A stretch of DNA of 64,000 bases from Marinobacter sp. SS21 (GTDB lineage: Bacteria; Pseudomonadota; Gammaproteobacteria; Pseudomonadales; Oleiphilaceae): positions 62,001 through 126,000 of the forward strand of contig NZ_JAQNDA010000008.1 in NCBI RefSeq assembly GCF_028369065.1. The letters run 5' to 3'. Under the pieces are notes generated by a model. That model saw only the letters and a list, made by a program, of their open reading frames with translations. It was not told where the DNA came from and did not search any database. This document shows, one piece after another, positions 40,905 to 49,173 of the stretch; the first letter of the stretch is position 1, and each line of letters begins with the position of its first letter. Both the position numbers and the translations under genes were made by a program.

Positions 40905-43649
40905 ATGAGTGTCGTATCGTACCGTCGCCGTTTTTCACGTCCCGTTTCGTTACTGCTGGTTGGCGCTGCCATTCTCGGGCTTTCTGCGTGCAAAACCAAA
41001 AAGGATGCGGATGACCCTACCGTGCTGGGTATCCCACCGTCCACGGCCTACCTGGGGGTTGAGTACTCCTATAACTTCGGTGCCGACGGCGGTGACGGCA
41101 TCCTCGATTACTCCCTCACCAATGCGCCGTCCTGGTTGGGGCTGGAGGATATCAGCAACAAGGCCCGTCAGGGCATTATTCTGCGCGGCGTACCGGGCAT
41201 CACCGGAGGCCAGCGAGGCGCGGACGACTTGGGAAAAACCAGCGACGTCGTATTGTTGACCACCGATGGCGACCGCGTAGGTCTCCAGCCGTTCGACGTC
41301 GAGGTAGTGAATAACGAATTGTCGTTGGCTGCGTCGGATGCAACCGAAGGGGCAGCTGGTGAGAATATTGATGATGGCGGGGAGGCCGCCTGCGTTCCCC
41401 CGGCAATGGAGGGTAACGGCGAGCACACATACACGCTTAACGGTTACGATGACGCCGGCAATGTGGTCGAAACCATAGAGCGTACGTCTCCCACCGCTCC
41501 GCTGCTGGTCACCGTACGTCTCGATCAGCCATCCGTCACGCGTGTCAGTGTCGCGTTCCAGCTCACCAGTCAGTACGATCCCAGCAATTGCGATGGTGGT
41601 GCCACGCCGCCCCACCAGCAGTGTGACAACAGCGGAGGCAATAGCGTCAAGGCCGCCATCGGCCGCGATGTCGTGGGGCTGGGAAGCAACAGCGCCTCGG
41701 ATCTTGTCGTCCCGGATTACCTGCAGTATCAGGCGGATGGTGATGGCTATTTCGCTGGCGGACTGCTCACCTTCGAACCTGGCATCACCGAATGCTACAT
41801 CCGTCTGGAAGTGGTAGACGACACCATCGCCGAACAGCCGGAATCCTTCGCGTTGGCATTGACCGAGGTGCGAGAAGGGTTGGCGAGCATATCCGAGGCA
41901 ACTTCTGAAGGCGAAGTGGGCATCGAGATCACCGATGACGAGCCTCGGGCTACACTCGAAACCCCGCTCGGCCTTGGCCGCGACTCGTTGAATGCCAGGG
42001 CAGTGGACCCTGATATTGACCCGATCCCGGAGTACCTGGTCCGCCTGAGTGGTGATCGCAGCGGCGATTACCGCGTTTATTTAAGCACTGCCGGTTCGTC
42101 GGCGGTGGCTGACAGCGATTTCGAGATCGAGGTGTTGAACAGTGCGGGGGATTGGATCGCGCGGGATTGGGTAAGCATTGCAGACGACGTCGATACCGCA
42201 AGGTTTCGCCTGCGGGTGTTGGACACCTTCGCCAATGCCCTGGATGAGGACAAGCAGGTCAAGCTCACCGTAGACACCGACTTCCAGGCAGGCCGGGAAC
42301 GGGTTGCCGGCAGCACCGGCTCGACACTGCGGATCGGGTTGAATGAACTGGTTGCTGAGGTGCTGGTTGGCAGCGATGGCGGCTTCGTGCCCACGGATAT
42401 GGCGATAGGGCACGATGGCCGGCACTTTATCGTGGGCTATGACAGCGCCAGCAACTTGCCCCAGCTACGGATTCTTGACCGGTTGGGGGTGGATTCCCTG
42501 GGGCCGGTAGCGCTGCCGGACGCGCCGGTTGATCCATCCGCGCCCCCGGTCATCAACTACGTTCAAAAACCGCTCTCCAACGACAGCTTTGATCGGCGCC
42601 TGGTGATCAGCTACGGTACTGCCGGAGCGATTACCGGTGCCACCAATGCCGGGGCGATCGACTTGGTGACTGCCCTTTACCAGTACGACAGCGCGGCGGT
42701 GCCTGCCGGTTACGTTTTGGTATGGGAAACACAGAGCGGCAGTGCCGGAGACGATGTGCCCTCCTGGGTTGGGCTGGATGCAACGTTCAATGTGTTTATC
42801 ACCGGTGAGACCTCTGGTGTCTTGTCCTCTGATGGCGCCGCCGGGGGCGTGGACAGCTTTGCCCAGCGCATTGACACCCGCCAGGACGGTGGCGCCAGTA
42901 CCGCAACCGTCGCCTGGACCCGACAGGCCGGGTCTGGCCTGGATGAAACCGTTAGCGGAGGGGATCTGGCCCCCAGTGGCGTTGTCACCGTGGGTACCAG
43001 TCGCGGAGGCGTCCAGGGCCAGACCCAATTCGGCGGGCGGGATTTCTTCTTCTACGATGCCTCGTCCCCGGTTGGCAGCCTGGCGGTGCGTCAACGCGGC
43101 ACCGAGGCTGATGACAGCGTGGTTGCGGTCCGCTACGACGATAATGGCGTATGGCTGGCGGGGCAGAGCCCCAGCGTGTATGCCGCTGAGCCCAATGACG
43201 ACAGTGCCCTCCAGGGCGCGCTTGAGTTGACCTCCGCCCCGGCCTCCAGTGTTTCAGCGTTCCTGTTCCGTTACGCCATTTCCGGCCAGCTTAACCGGGT
43301 GGTGATGCTCAACGACAGCGACGATACGGCGAATGAACAGGTGACTGCCCTGGCGTCGTTTGACGACGATTTGGTGGTGGCAGGCAGTAGCGACGGACTG
43401 TTTGCGCCAGACGCCGATAATGCGGCTAATCGTCGTCAGCCGATCCTGGCTCGGATTGACGGGGGGCATGAGGCGGACGCGGCTGATGCGGTGATCTGGC
43501 GGGCCCAGGGCGTTATCGACGATGCCCGGGTGATTCGCCTGGGCCAGTATCGAAACGACGAACTGGCAGCGCTGGTTGAAGTGGGCGGCAGCGGGAGCCG
43601 GCAGTGGCAGCTGCTGGTGTTCAGTGGTGCCGGTCGCCAGCTCAATTAA
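40905..43649 (+). CDS. Large Calx-beta/Ig-like lipoprotein of unknown function
   Basis: A 914-residue exported lipoprotein. The signal peptide ends in a lipobox LSAC with C29; lysine at +2 favours outer-membrane sorting. Residues about 40-130 look like a putative Ig domain (STAYLGVEYSYNF ... WLGLEDI ... IILRGVPG). Residues about 205-346 resemble a Calx-beta repeat (LTFEPGITECYIRLEVVDD, then ESFALALTEV and ITDDEP), with a four-cysteine insertion. The C-terminal 450 residues consist of beta-propeller-like stretches (VPTDMAIGHDGRHFIVGYD; WVGLDATFNVFITGETSG; VVAVRYDDNGVWLAGQS) like SBBP repeats. It is strongly acidic, as in marine surface proteins. It probably acts at the cell surface in adhesion or binding, but this is inference; no catalytic motif is seen. 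Confidence 0.85.
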   Translation: MSVVSYRRRFSRPVSLLLVGAAILGLSACKTKKDADDPTVLGIPPSTAYLGVEYSYNFGADGGDGILDYSLTNAPSWLGLEDISNKARQGIILRGVPGITGGQRGADDLGKTSDVVLLTTDGDRVGLQPFDVEVVNNELSLAASDATEGAAGENIDDGGEAACVPPAMEGNGEHTYTLNGYDDAGNVVETIERTSPTAPLLVTVRLDQPSVTRVSVAFQLTSQYDPSNCDGGATPPHQQCDNSGGNSVKAAIGRDVVGLGSNSASDLVVPDYLQYQADGDGYFAGGLLTFEPGITECYIRLEVVDDTIAEQPESFALALTEVREGLASISEATSEGEVGIEITDDEPRATLETPLGLGRDSLNARAVDPDIDPIPEYLVRLSGDRSGDYRVYLSTAGSSAVADSDFEIEVLNSAGDWIARDWVSIADDVDTARFRLRVLDTFANALDEDKQVKLTVDTDFQAGRERVAGSTGSTLRIGLNELVAEVLVGSDGGFVPTDMAIGHDGRHFIVGYDSASNLPQLRILDRLGVDSLGPVALPDAPVDPSAPPVINYVQKPLSNDSFDRRLVISYGTAGAITGATNAGAIDLVTALYQYDSAAVPAGYVLVWETQSGSAGDDVPSWVGLDATFNVFITGETSGVLSSDGAAGGVDSFAQRIDTRQDGGASTATVAWTRQAGSGLDETVSGGDLAPSGVVTVGTSRGGVQGQTQFGGRDFFFYDASSPVGSLAVRQRGTEADDSVVAVRYDDNGVWLAGQSPSVYAAEPNDDSALQGALELTSAPASSVSAFLFRYAISGQLNRVVMLNDSDDTANEQVTALASFDDDLVVAGSSDGLFAPDADNAANRRQPILARIDGGHEADAADAVIWRAQGVIDDARVIRLGQYRNDELAALVEVGGSGSRQWQLLVFSGAGRQLN

Positions 43650-43703
43650 GGCGCCGGTGAGGGCCCCGGGATGTTGGGTTACCCGCAGCGGTCTATGGCC
43701 GCA

Positions 43704-44339
43704 TCAGACGTTGCCCTCTTGCTGACTCGGACTGGCGTAGAGGCGGAGGTAATCGGTGCTGGTCACAATGCCCACCACCAGGCTTTGGGCGTCAATCACC
43801 ACCGCCGCATCGAGTCGATGAGCAAGCATCAGCCGAGCGAGCTGGTGAGCGTCCGTTTCGGGCGCGACAGTCAGGAAGGCCGGCAGTTCGATCAGGCTGA
43901 AATTGTACGCAGCTGCTTCGGCCTTGTTGTCCCTTAGCCATTCCAAAATCCAGGGCTTGTCCACCAATCCTGCCACTTCATTATGCTCGGTCACCACGAT
44001 CAAGTGTCGTATGGCACGGCTTTCCATATAGGAGAGCGCCTCGGCCAGCGTGGTCGACGTTGGCAAGGAGTGCAGTGTTGTGGTGGCCAGCCGGGAAACC
44101 GGCAGGTAGGGGCGTTGGCTGTCCTCGGCCACGCCGGTGTTTTCCCCGTAAACCGCTGCCGCCCGACGATGCGCCGACCACTGAGCATTGAGCACCTCGG
44201 GATCGGTGGCGTCATTCCTTTGGGGATTGATAGGGTGATACTCGACCATCTCGGTGACCGTATCCACCGGTCGGTCACGGAAAATTTCAGGTACGCGGGT
44301 GCCCAAAGGCCTTCCCGGCTCACTCACGTAAATCGCCAT
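43704..44339 (-). CDS. CBS domain pair protein
   Basis: A 211-residue protein. Residues about 75-135 (VSRLATTTLHSLPTSTTLAEAL; IRHLIVVTEHNEVAGLV) and 150-205 (PAFLTVAPETDAHQLARLML; DAAVVIDAQSLVVGIVTSTDYL) are two CBS motifs that together form a Bateman module, which usually binds adenosyl ligands. The first 70 residues are unrelated and hold a motif MAIYVSEPGRPLGTRVPE. No enzymatic or membrane domain is attached. The gene begins 3 bp after the mnmC stop, so it is probably the third gene of the cyclophilin-mnmC-CBS operon. Confidence 0.9.
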   Translation of the reverse strand: MAIYVSEPGRPLGTRVPEIFRDRPVDTVTEMVEYHPINPQRNDATDPEVLNAQWSAHRRAAAVYGENTGVAEDSQRPYLPVSRLATTTLHSLPTSTTLAEALSYMESRAIRHLIVVTEHNEVAGLVDKPWILEWLRDNKAEAAAYNFSLIELPAFLTVAPETDAHQLARLMLAHRLDAAVVIDAQSLVVGIVTSTDYLRLYASPSQQEGNV

Positions 44340-44341
44340 AG

Positions 44342-46330
44342 CTACTCCAGCACTTCCTGGGCCCTTAACACGGGCCCGCTAGTCAGTATATCGGCCTCTT
44401 GTTGAAAAGCTTTAGCTCCTGCGGGTACTTGCCGAAAGCGCGCTGGGCTTATTCTGCATTGCAGAGAGAGAGGTAAGGCTTCCGGGTGGCCCAACAATCG
44501 GTCGGCCAAGAACTCGGCCAACATTGGCGCGTAACTTAACCCTTTGCTGCCCAGGCCTGTGAGCAGGAACACCCCCGGCAGTGCCTCGCCGTCACCCTCA
44601 AGTGCGCCAGCGACGGGTTGATAGTCCCGAGTTGTGCAGCGAAAACCGACCCGGCCACGGGGGTGGGGATCGCTGCGGGCGAATCGCTCCATCACCGCTT
44701 CCGGTACTATGCCGGGCAGCATTGAGGACAACGCCTGCAGGTTTTCTGTCTCGCTTGCTGAAGTCACTTCCGGGTTGTGCTGGTGCAGGTCAAAGGTGGC
44801 GCCCGTCAGCGCCTTACCGTCACTCGCCGGATTGAGATAGCAGGAACCACAGACAACGCAGTCCGGGGTTGCGATGTCATCGGCCGACAACTGCGTTACC
44901 TGCCCGCGGATCGGCCTGAATCGGCGTTGGAGGGTTTCGGGGAGCAGCTCGATGATGCGATGGCCACTACACAGTACCAGCTGCTCGGCAGTGACGACCT
45001 CACCGGATGTGGCGGTCAGCTGCCAGGAATCGGCGAGTGCGGTCACCTTCGTTACGTCAAAGTCAAATTGGCAGGCAATCCGGTCATGATCCAGCAGCCA
45101 GGCGCACAGGCCTGCCGGGTTAAGCCAGCCGCTGTGGGCAAACCACAGTCCCCCTTGAGCCAGCGGTAGCCCACTCAGAGCCGAGGCTTCTTCTGCGCTG
45201 ACCGGGCGCACCACCGCGCCCGGGTAATCGTTGCGGGCCGCGAACTTGTCCTGGCGTAGGGATTCCTGCTCATCATAGGCCAGCTGGAGCACTCCGGTTT
45301 GCTGCCAGAGGTTGCCGGGCAGGGTGCGGTAGTGCGCCTGGGCGAAGAGCAGAGCGGACAAGGCAAGTCGGGTTTGGGCATTGAAGTCTACCCCGAGCTT
45401 CACATACAGCGCGCCTTGGGCATTGCCAGAAGCGCCGGTGGCGGGGCCGCTGCCGGCATCGACCAGGGTCACCTGGACGCCTCGCTCGGCCAGGTTTCGT
45501 GCCAGCAGGCAGCCGCTGATACCGGCGCCCACCACAGTTACCGACTTGGGCGTTGGCGGGTGGCTCGCCTCAGAGGGCCCAGTCTGCTCTGGGTTGTGAG
45601 GGGCGTACCGGCCGGCCAGCATGTCGCGCTTCCTGCCAAATCCCGGAACCTTTTGCATGTCGAAGCCTGCGGCCTGCAGGGCGCGCCGGACTCTGCCGAC
45701 CGCAGTGAATGTGGCCAGGGTTGTGCCAGGGCGACTGTGTTCACTTACGGCGGTCACAACCTCATCCACCCAAAGCTCCGGGTTCAGGGATGGTGCAAAG
45801 CCATCCAGAAACCAGGCGTCGGCGCGGAAGTTGAGTTCACGCCAGCCGTCCAGGGCGTCACCAAAATACAGCGTCAACCTGACTCGGCCGCCATCAAGCA
45901 CCAATCGGTGAGTGCCGTTGATCGGCGCCGGGTAGTGGTGCTGCAGTTCCGTTGCGAGATCCGCCAACTCGGGCCACATGGCATGGGCCCGGGCAAGGTC
46001 CTCGGCCGTGAGCGGGAATCGCTCGACGGTGACAAAGTGAAGGCTGGCACTGTCTGGCGGATTTGACTGTCGCCAGCAGTGCCAGGTGGCCAGGAAATTG
46101 AGGCCCGTACCAAAGCCCGATTCCGCAACCACAAAATGCTGTCCTGGGGTGAGGGCAGCAAAGCGTTCCGACAGCTGGTTATGATTCAAGAAGACGTAAC
46201 GGCTCTCTTCCAGGCCATTGTCCCGGCTGAAGTACACGTCCCCAAAATCCGCCGATTCGGGTACGCCGTCCCGCCACACCAGGCGTGCCGGTGTGGCTGA
46301 CACGGTTTTAGAGGAAGGCGTCGTGGTCAT
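44342..46330 (-). CDS. mnmC: Bifunctional tRNA modification enzyme MnmC
   Basis: A 662-residue fusion enzyme completing mnm5s2U at the wobble position of tRNA. The N-terminal SAM-dependent methyltransferase domain (1 to about 245) has AESGFGTGLNFL and WFLDGFAPSLNPELW. The C-terminal FAD-dependent oxidoreductase (from about 262) has VTVVGAGISGCLLARNLAERG and ends with LTGLGSKGLSYAPMLAEFLA. The oxidase removes the carboxymethyl group and the methyltransferase adds the methyl group. It overlaps the upstream cyclophilin gene by ATGA. It matches the usual length of the fusion protein, not the split forms. Confidence 0.96.
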   Translation of the reverse strand: MTTTPSSKTVSATPARLVWRDGVPESADFGDVYFSRDNGLEESRYVFLNHNQLSERFAALTPGQHFVVAESGFGTGLNFLATWHCWRQSNPPDSASLHFVTVERFPLTAEDLARAHAMWPELADLATELQHHYPAPINGTHRLVLDGGRVRLTLYFGDALDGWRELNFRADAWFLDGFAPSLNPELWVDEVVTAVSEHSRPGTTLATFTAVGRVRRALQAAGFDMQKVPGFGRKRDMLAGRYAPHNPEQTGPSEASHPPTPKSVTVVGAGISGCLLARNLAERGVQVTLVDAGSGPATGASGNAQGALYVKLGVDFNAQTRLALSALLFAQAHYRTLPGNLWQQTGVLQLAYDEQESLRQDKFAARNDYPGAVVRPVSAEEASALSGLPLAQGGLWFAHSGWLNPAGLCAWLLDHDRIACQFDFDVTKVTALADSWQLTATSGEVVTAEQLVLCSGHRIIELLPETLQRRFRPIRGQVTQLSADDIATPDCVVCGSCYLNPASDGKALTGATFDLHQHNPEVTSASETENLQALSSMLPGIVPEAVMERFARSDPHPRGRVGFRCTTRDYQPVAGALEGDGEALPGVFLLTGLGSKGLSYAPMLAEFLADRLLGHPEALPLSLQCRISPARFRQVPAGAKAFQQEADILTSGPVLRAQEVLE

Positions 46331-46974
46331 TCGCTGGCGTTATCGATACGCCGGATTTGCTGGATGACGATGGGGGTCACAGGCACATCGGCCATGCCCT
46401 TGCGGTATCCAGTGGGTTGGCCGGCAATGGCATCGGCCACCCCCATGCCTTCGGTTACTCGACCAAACACCGCGTAGCCCGGCCCCCTGGCGCCGGCGTT
46501 CAGAAAATGGTTGTCCACCAGGTTGATAAAGAATTGGGAGGTTGCCGAATGGGGATCATTGGTTCGGGCCATCGCAATGGTGCCCCGCAGGTTCTTCAGG
46601 GTGGGGCTGGCTTCGTTGACGATCGGGGCCTCAGTGGGCTGCCGGTTCAGGTTCTCGTCGAACCCGCCGCCCTGGACCATGAATCCGGGAATCACCCGGT
46701 GAAAAATGGTGCCCTGATAGTAGCCAGCGTCCACGTAGGACAGGAAGTTCTCGACGGTTTTTGGAGCGACATCGGGGCGCAGGGTGATCTCCATGACACC
46801 TTGCGAGGTTTCCACGCGTACTTTCGGCAAAGCTGGCGGTGAGTCCGCGTCGTCGGCGCTCGCATTGATGGCGAACAGCGCCGTGACCACCATAAACAGA
46901 AGACGTTGAATCACAGTTACTGATTGTTTTACCGAATTTTTCGTTTGTACACTCGTCACAGTGGTTCGCTCCAT
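46327..46974 (-). CDS. Peptidyl-prolyl cis-trans isomerase, cyclophilin type, exported
   Basis: A 215-residue protein. A hydrophobic segment VIQRLLFMVVTALFAINASA (about 21-40) ends in a signal peptidase site ASA-DD. The mature part is a cyclophilin with FHRVIPGFMVQGGG, GTIAMARTNDPHSATSQFFI and GYAVFGRV, the catalytic arginine being in FHRVIPGF. It would assist periplasmic protein folding, as PpiA does. The 20 residues before the hydrophobic core are unusually long for a signal peptide, and a GTG at 46914 is a possible shorter start, though neither has a clear ribosome site. It starts the operon with mnmC. Confidence 0.9.
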   Translation of the reverse strand: MERTTVTSVQTKNSVKQSVTVIQRLLFMVVTALFAINASADDADSPPALPKVRVETSQGVMEITLRPDVAPKTVENFLSYVDAGYYQGTIFHRVIPGFMVQGGGFDENLNRQPTEAPIVNEASPTLKNLRGTIAMARTNDPHSATSQFFINLVDNHFLNAGARGPGYAVFGRVTEGMGVADAIAGQPTGYRKGMADVPVTPIVIQQIRRIDNASE

Positions 46975-47364
46975 GTATGTATGAATGCCGAGGTAAGTAG
47001 AGATCGGTTAGGGAGCCTCGGATTAACGTCTTGCTTGTGAATGGCTCTGAACAGCAAACGAGAACCAAGCGTTAATCAGAGGCTCCTTAGTGGCTGGAGT
47101 CTAACAGAATTTTTGCCTGGTCGATGGGTTCAGCTCAGTAGGCTACCTTTACAGAGACGTTGCCCAGGGCAACGCTACGCAACACTTTGGCCACGAGATC
47201 ACCGATCGCAAACGTCAGGCTATGTGTCGTAACGGATCCAAGCGATTCGTTTCTGTACTACCTGTCATGTAATTCGGAAGATAACGGGCATTGGACGTCA
47301 ACACGCTTTTCTAAACATTCCGGGCCGGGCTGTACGGTGTTTGACTATTCAACGGAGGAATCTC
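46975..47364. other. 390-bp intergenic region between divergent genes
   Basis: No gene is recognised; short frames here lack codon bias and family similarity. The region separates the minus-strand cyclophilin operon from a plus-strand gene and contains the large inverted repeat at 47011-47087. Around 47245-47330 the sequence is more AT-rich and may hold the promoter of the downstream gene. Confidence 0.5.
47011..47087. repeat. Long imperfect inverted repeat
   Basis: The left arm 47011-47028 (GGGAGCCTCGGATTAACG) and the right arm 47070-47087 are reverse complements in 16 of 18 positions. The 41-bp interior also contains partly matching stretches (TTGCTTGT versus ACAGCAA), so the whole 77 bp could fold into one extended hairpin or be a miniature inverted-repeat element. 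It lies in the divergent gap, within the 5' leader of one or both genes. Confidence 0.7.
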
Positions 47365-48114
47365 GTGAAAATAAGTCACGGTCTTGCGGAAAAATCCCGT
47401 CTTGGGCGGTTGCTGGTTAACCGCGGCTATCTCACCGAAGTTCAGTTGGAGCAGGGACTGAGGCTTCAGTTGGAAACGGGACAACGACTCGGCGAGGTCT
47501 TTGTCCAATCGGGCTGGATCACCGAGAAGGAACTGGGACGCGTTCTGAAGCATCAGGCACGTTACCGAAACGCGGCTGCGTTGGTCACCATGATAACGTT
47601 GCCTTTTCAGCCTCTGGTTTCGTTTGCTGCCAATAGCCCTGAAAATCGTTCAGCCAATCTGGGGGCCGCTGAACTGATCGCCGGCAGCCGCTGGCAGCCC
47701 ATGACCGACGAGGAGCTTGCCCGTGCGGTGGGACGCGCCAACGAACAGTTCCTGGAGCGGGTTGACCGGGTTCGCTCCATGGCCATTGCCGCTCAGGAGA
47801 GTGAGGGCGAGCCGTTGTCGCAGGAGCAGGCCGACGCTATGGAGGGGCTTAAACTGGTTACCGAAACGTTTCTGCCGGTACTTAATTTCCTGGATGCGGA
47901 AATGACCATTACCGGTGTTCATTATCGGGAGGGGGAAGCCCCCTACGAAATCCATGAGGGAGGTGCGTTGCGCCTTGCCTTACCCGAGCGCATTGAGCGG
48001 GTGAGCATGCAAAATATCCGGATTGCCGGAGGCCCGGGCGCGATACTGGGGCATGTCACCCTGAGTGATATCCGGTTTGAGGCCGGTTCGCACATCACTA
48101 TTTCTGCCCGTTGA
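47365..48114 (+). CDS. Stand-alone protein resembling the N-terminal domain of GspE/MshE ATPases
   Basis: A 249-residue protein starting at GTG 47365, chosen because GGAGG lies seven bases upstream. Residues 10-65 (RLGRLLVNRGYLTEVQLEQGL; LGEVFVQSGWITEKELGRVL) are two half-repeats of the MshEN fold, which in type II secretion and MSHA ATPases can bind cyclic-di-GMP. No ATPase domain follows. The hydrophobic stretch NAAALVTMITLPFQPLVSFA (about 69-90) could be a membrane segment or an internal secretion signal, and the rest is helical then beta-rich (ITGVHYREGEAPYEIHEGG). Function unknown. It converges with flgN, so a role linked to motility or cyclic-di-GMP is only a guess. Confidence 0.75.
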   Translation: MKISHGLAEKSRLGRLLVNRGYLTEVQLEQGLRLQLETGQRLGEVFVQSGWITEKELGRVLKHQARYRNAAALVTMITLPFQPLVSFAANSPENRSANLGAAELIAGSRWQPMTDEELARAVGRANEQFLERVDRVRSMAIAAQESEGEPLSQEQADAMEGLKLVTETFLPVLNFLDAEMTITGVHYREGEAPYEIHEGGALRLALPERIERVSMQNIRIAGGPGAILGHVTLSDIRFEAGSHITISAR

Positions 48115-48121
48115 TGAATCG

Positions 48122-48161
48122 CCGGATGCCGGCAACCCAGGTTAGGGTCGCCGGCATCCGG
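48122..48161. terminator. Long hairpin between convergent genes (likely bidirectional terminator)
   Basis: CCGGATGCCGGC (48122-48133) pairs perfectly with GCCGGCATCCGG (48150-48161), with ACCC / GGGT continuing the stem inside. It lies between the ends of the GspE-like gene and flgN. There is no T run, so termination may rely on Rho, or it may be a REP-like element. Confidence 0.5.
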
Positions 48162-48184
48162 ACCGGCCGCGACGGCAGGTGTGT

Positions 48185-48655
48185 TCAGGCGCTGGCAAGG
48201 ATCGTTCGTTGGTTAACCGAGGTCTGATGTCCGCTGGCCCCGTAGAGCTTCTGTTGCCCTGTGGTGCCGCGGAATATATCGCTCAGCCTGGTGAGGCGTT
48301 TCTGCAGGTTGCCCAGGACGCGCCCATTCACGCTGTTCAGGCTGTGGCAGGTTTTCAGCTTTCGCTCGGCCTCATTCCAGGGCGCAATGAGCGCTTCAAT
48401 GCCGCTGGCAAGGATAAACTGGGAGGGTGTGCCGCTGTTGGGGCGGTAACCCATTTCCACCAGTAAATGGATTTTTTGCTTCGCCCGGTCGCGGAGCGTC
48501 TTCAGCAGAGCGTCTTTTTGCTGGGTTATCGGTTCCAGCGCTCTTACATCGTGCCCAGACAAGAGAGCCTTTTCCTCAGCCAGCAGGGAGGCCAGTTGAT
48601 CCAGTTGGCGAATGTCTTCCGCCAGCAATAGCTTCAGTGTGTCGATGGCTGCCAT
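48185..48655 (-). CDS. flgN: Flagellar protein FlgN
   Basis: A 156-residue helical protein of the FlgN family, the export chaperone of the hook-filament junction proteins FlgK and FlgL. LLAEDIRQLDQLASLLAEEKALLSGHDVRAL and QQKDALLKTL are typical of the family N-terminal coiled coil; the C-terminal 50 residues, RTILASA at the end, are less conserved. It begins 7 bp after flgM, so both are made from the sigma-28 promoter upstream of flgM. Confidence 0.9.
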   Translation of the reverse strand: MAAIDTLKLLLAEDIRQLDQLASLLAEEKALLSGHDVRALEPITQQKDALLKTLRDRAKQKIHLLVEMGYRPNSGTPSQFILASGIEALIAPWNEAERKLKTCHSLNSVNGRVLGNLQKRLTRLSDIFRGTTGQQKLYGASGHQTSVNQRTILASA

Positions 48656-48662
48656 GATTCAA

Positions 48663-48977
48663 TCACCCAAAAATGCTTTCATCCATCTCAAGCATTTTCT
48701 GGGCCAGTTTTTCTGCATCGATCTTGTAGGAACCGTCTGCCAGTGCGGCTTTGATCTGTTCGATTCGATCATCGTCAGTTTCCGGATAACTGCTCAGGCG
48801 CTGTTCCAGTTGCTTCAGTTCCTTCGCCTGGGAGCTGAGCTTGACGTTTTCCCCACGCGCAGTCTGGGCCTGGGCCTGCTCGGCTGGCGCCTGGGCCTTG
48901 GGCGCATTCGCTTTATCGGCCGTGGTCTTGTGGGTGTTGACCTGGCCGGGGCCAATTCCGTTAAAGTCAACTGACAT
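48663..48977 (-). CDS. flgM: Anti-sigma-28 factor FlgM
   Basis: A 104-residue protein. The N-terminal half is polar and Ala/Gln-rich, probably disordered; the C-terminal half carries ENVKLSSQAKELKQLEQRLSS and DDDRIEQIKAALADGSYKIDAEKLAQKML, the family FliA-binding helices. It holds sigma-28 inactive until export through the completed hook. AGGT lies upstream of the ATG. A near-consensus sigma-28 promoter lies about 60 bp upstream, making a negative feedback loop. Confidence 0.95.
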   Translation of the reverse strand: MSVDFNGIGPGQVNTHKTTADKANAPKAQAPAEQAQAQTARGENVKLSSQAKELKQLEQRLSSYPETDDDRIEQIKAALADGSYKIDAEKLAQKMLEMDESIFG

Positions 48978-49036
48978 AACGTTACCTGCTTACCTGTTGT
49001 TCGCCCTGACGGCGACGGATGAGTTTCTTAGCCTGT

Positions 49037-49063
49037 TTATCGGCAGGTCCCCGAACAACTTTA
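49037..49063 (-). promoter_or_regulatory. Sigma-28 (FliA) promoter of flgMN
   Basis: On the minus strand TAAAGTTG (49056-49063) and a perfect GCCGATAA (49037-49044) are separated by exactly 11 bp, matching the FliA consensus TAAAGTTT-N11-GCCGATAA in 15 of 16 positions. The start would lie around 49030, 53 bp before the flgM ATG. Confidence 0.9.
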
Positions 49064-49173
49064 GAAATTCAGTTAGCCGGCCGGATTACTTATTTGTAAG
49101 ACGGCAAGCAAGCGGTCATTAACGGCAAATTTTTGCCGCTGTATCGGTATTGCCTGCATTGCACCGGCAGGGT

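Noticed and set aside
46975..47232. Short open frames in the gap after the cyclophilin gene start
   Set aside because: They cross the inverted repeat, lack ribosome sites and have no codon bias.
49125..49145. A GGCA...TTGC sequence upstream of flgM that looks like a sigma-54 promoter
   Set aside because: The GG to GC distance is 9 instead of 10 bp and it is part of a simple palindrome; the sigma-28 promoter nearby fits far better.
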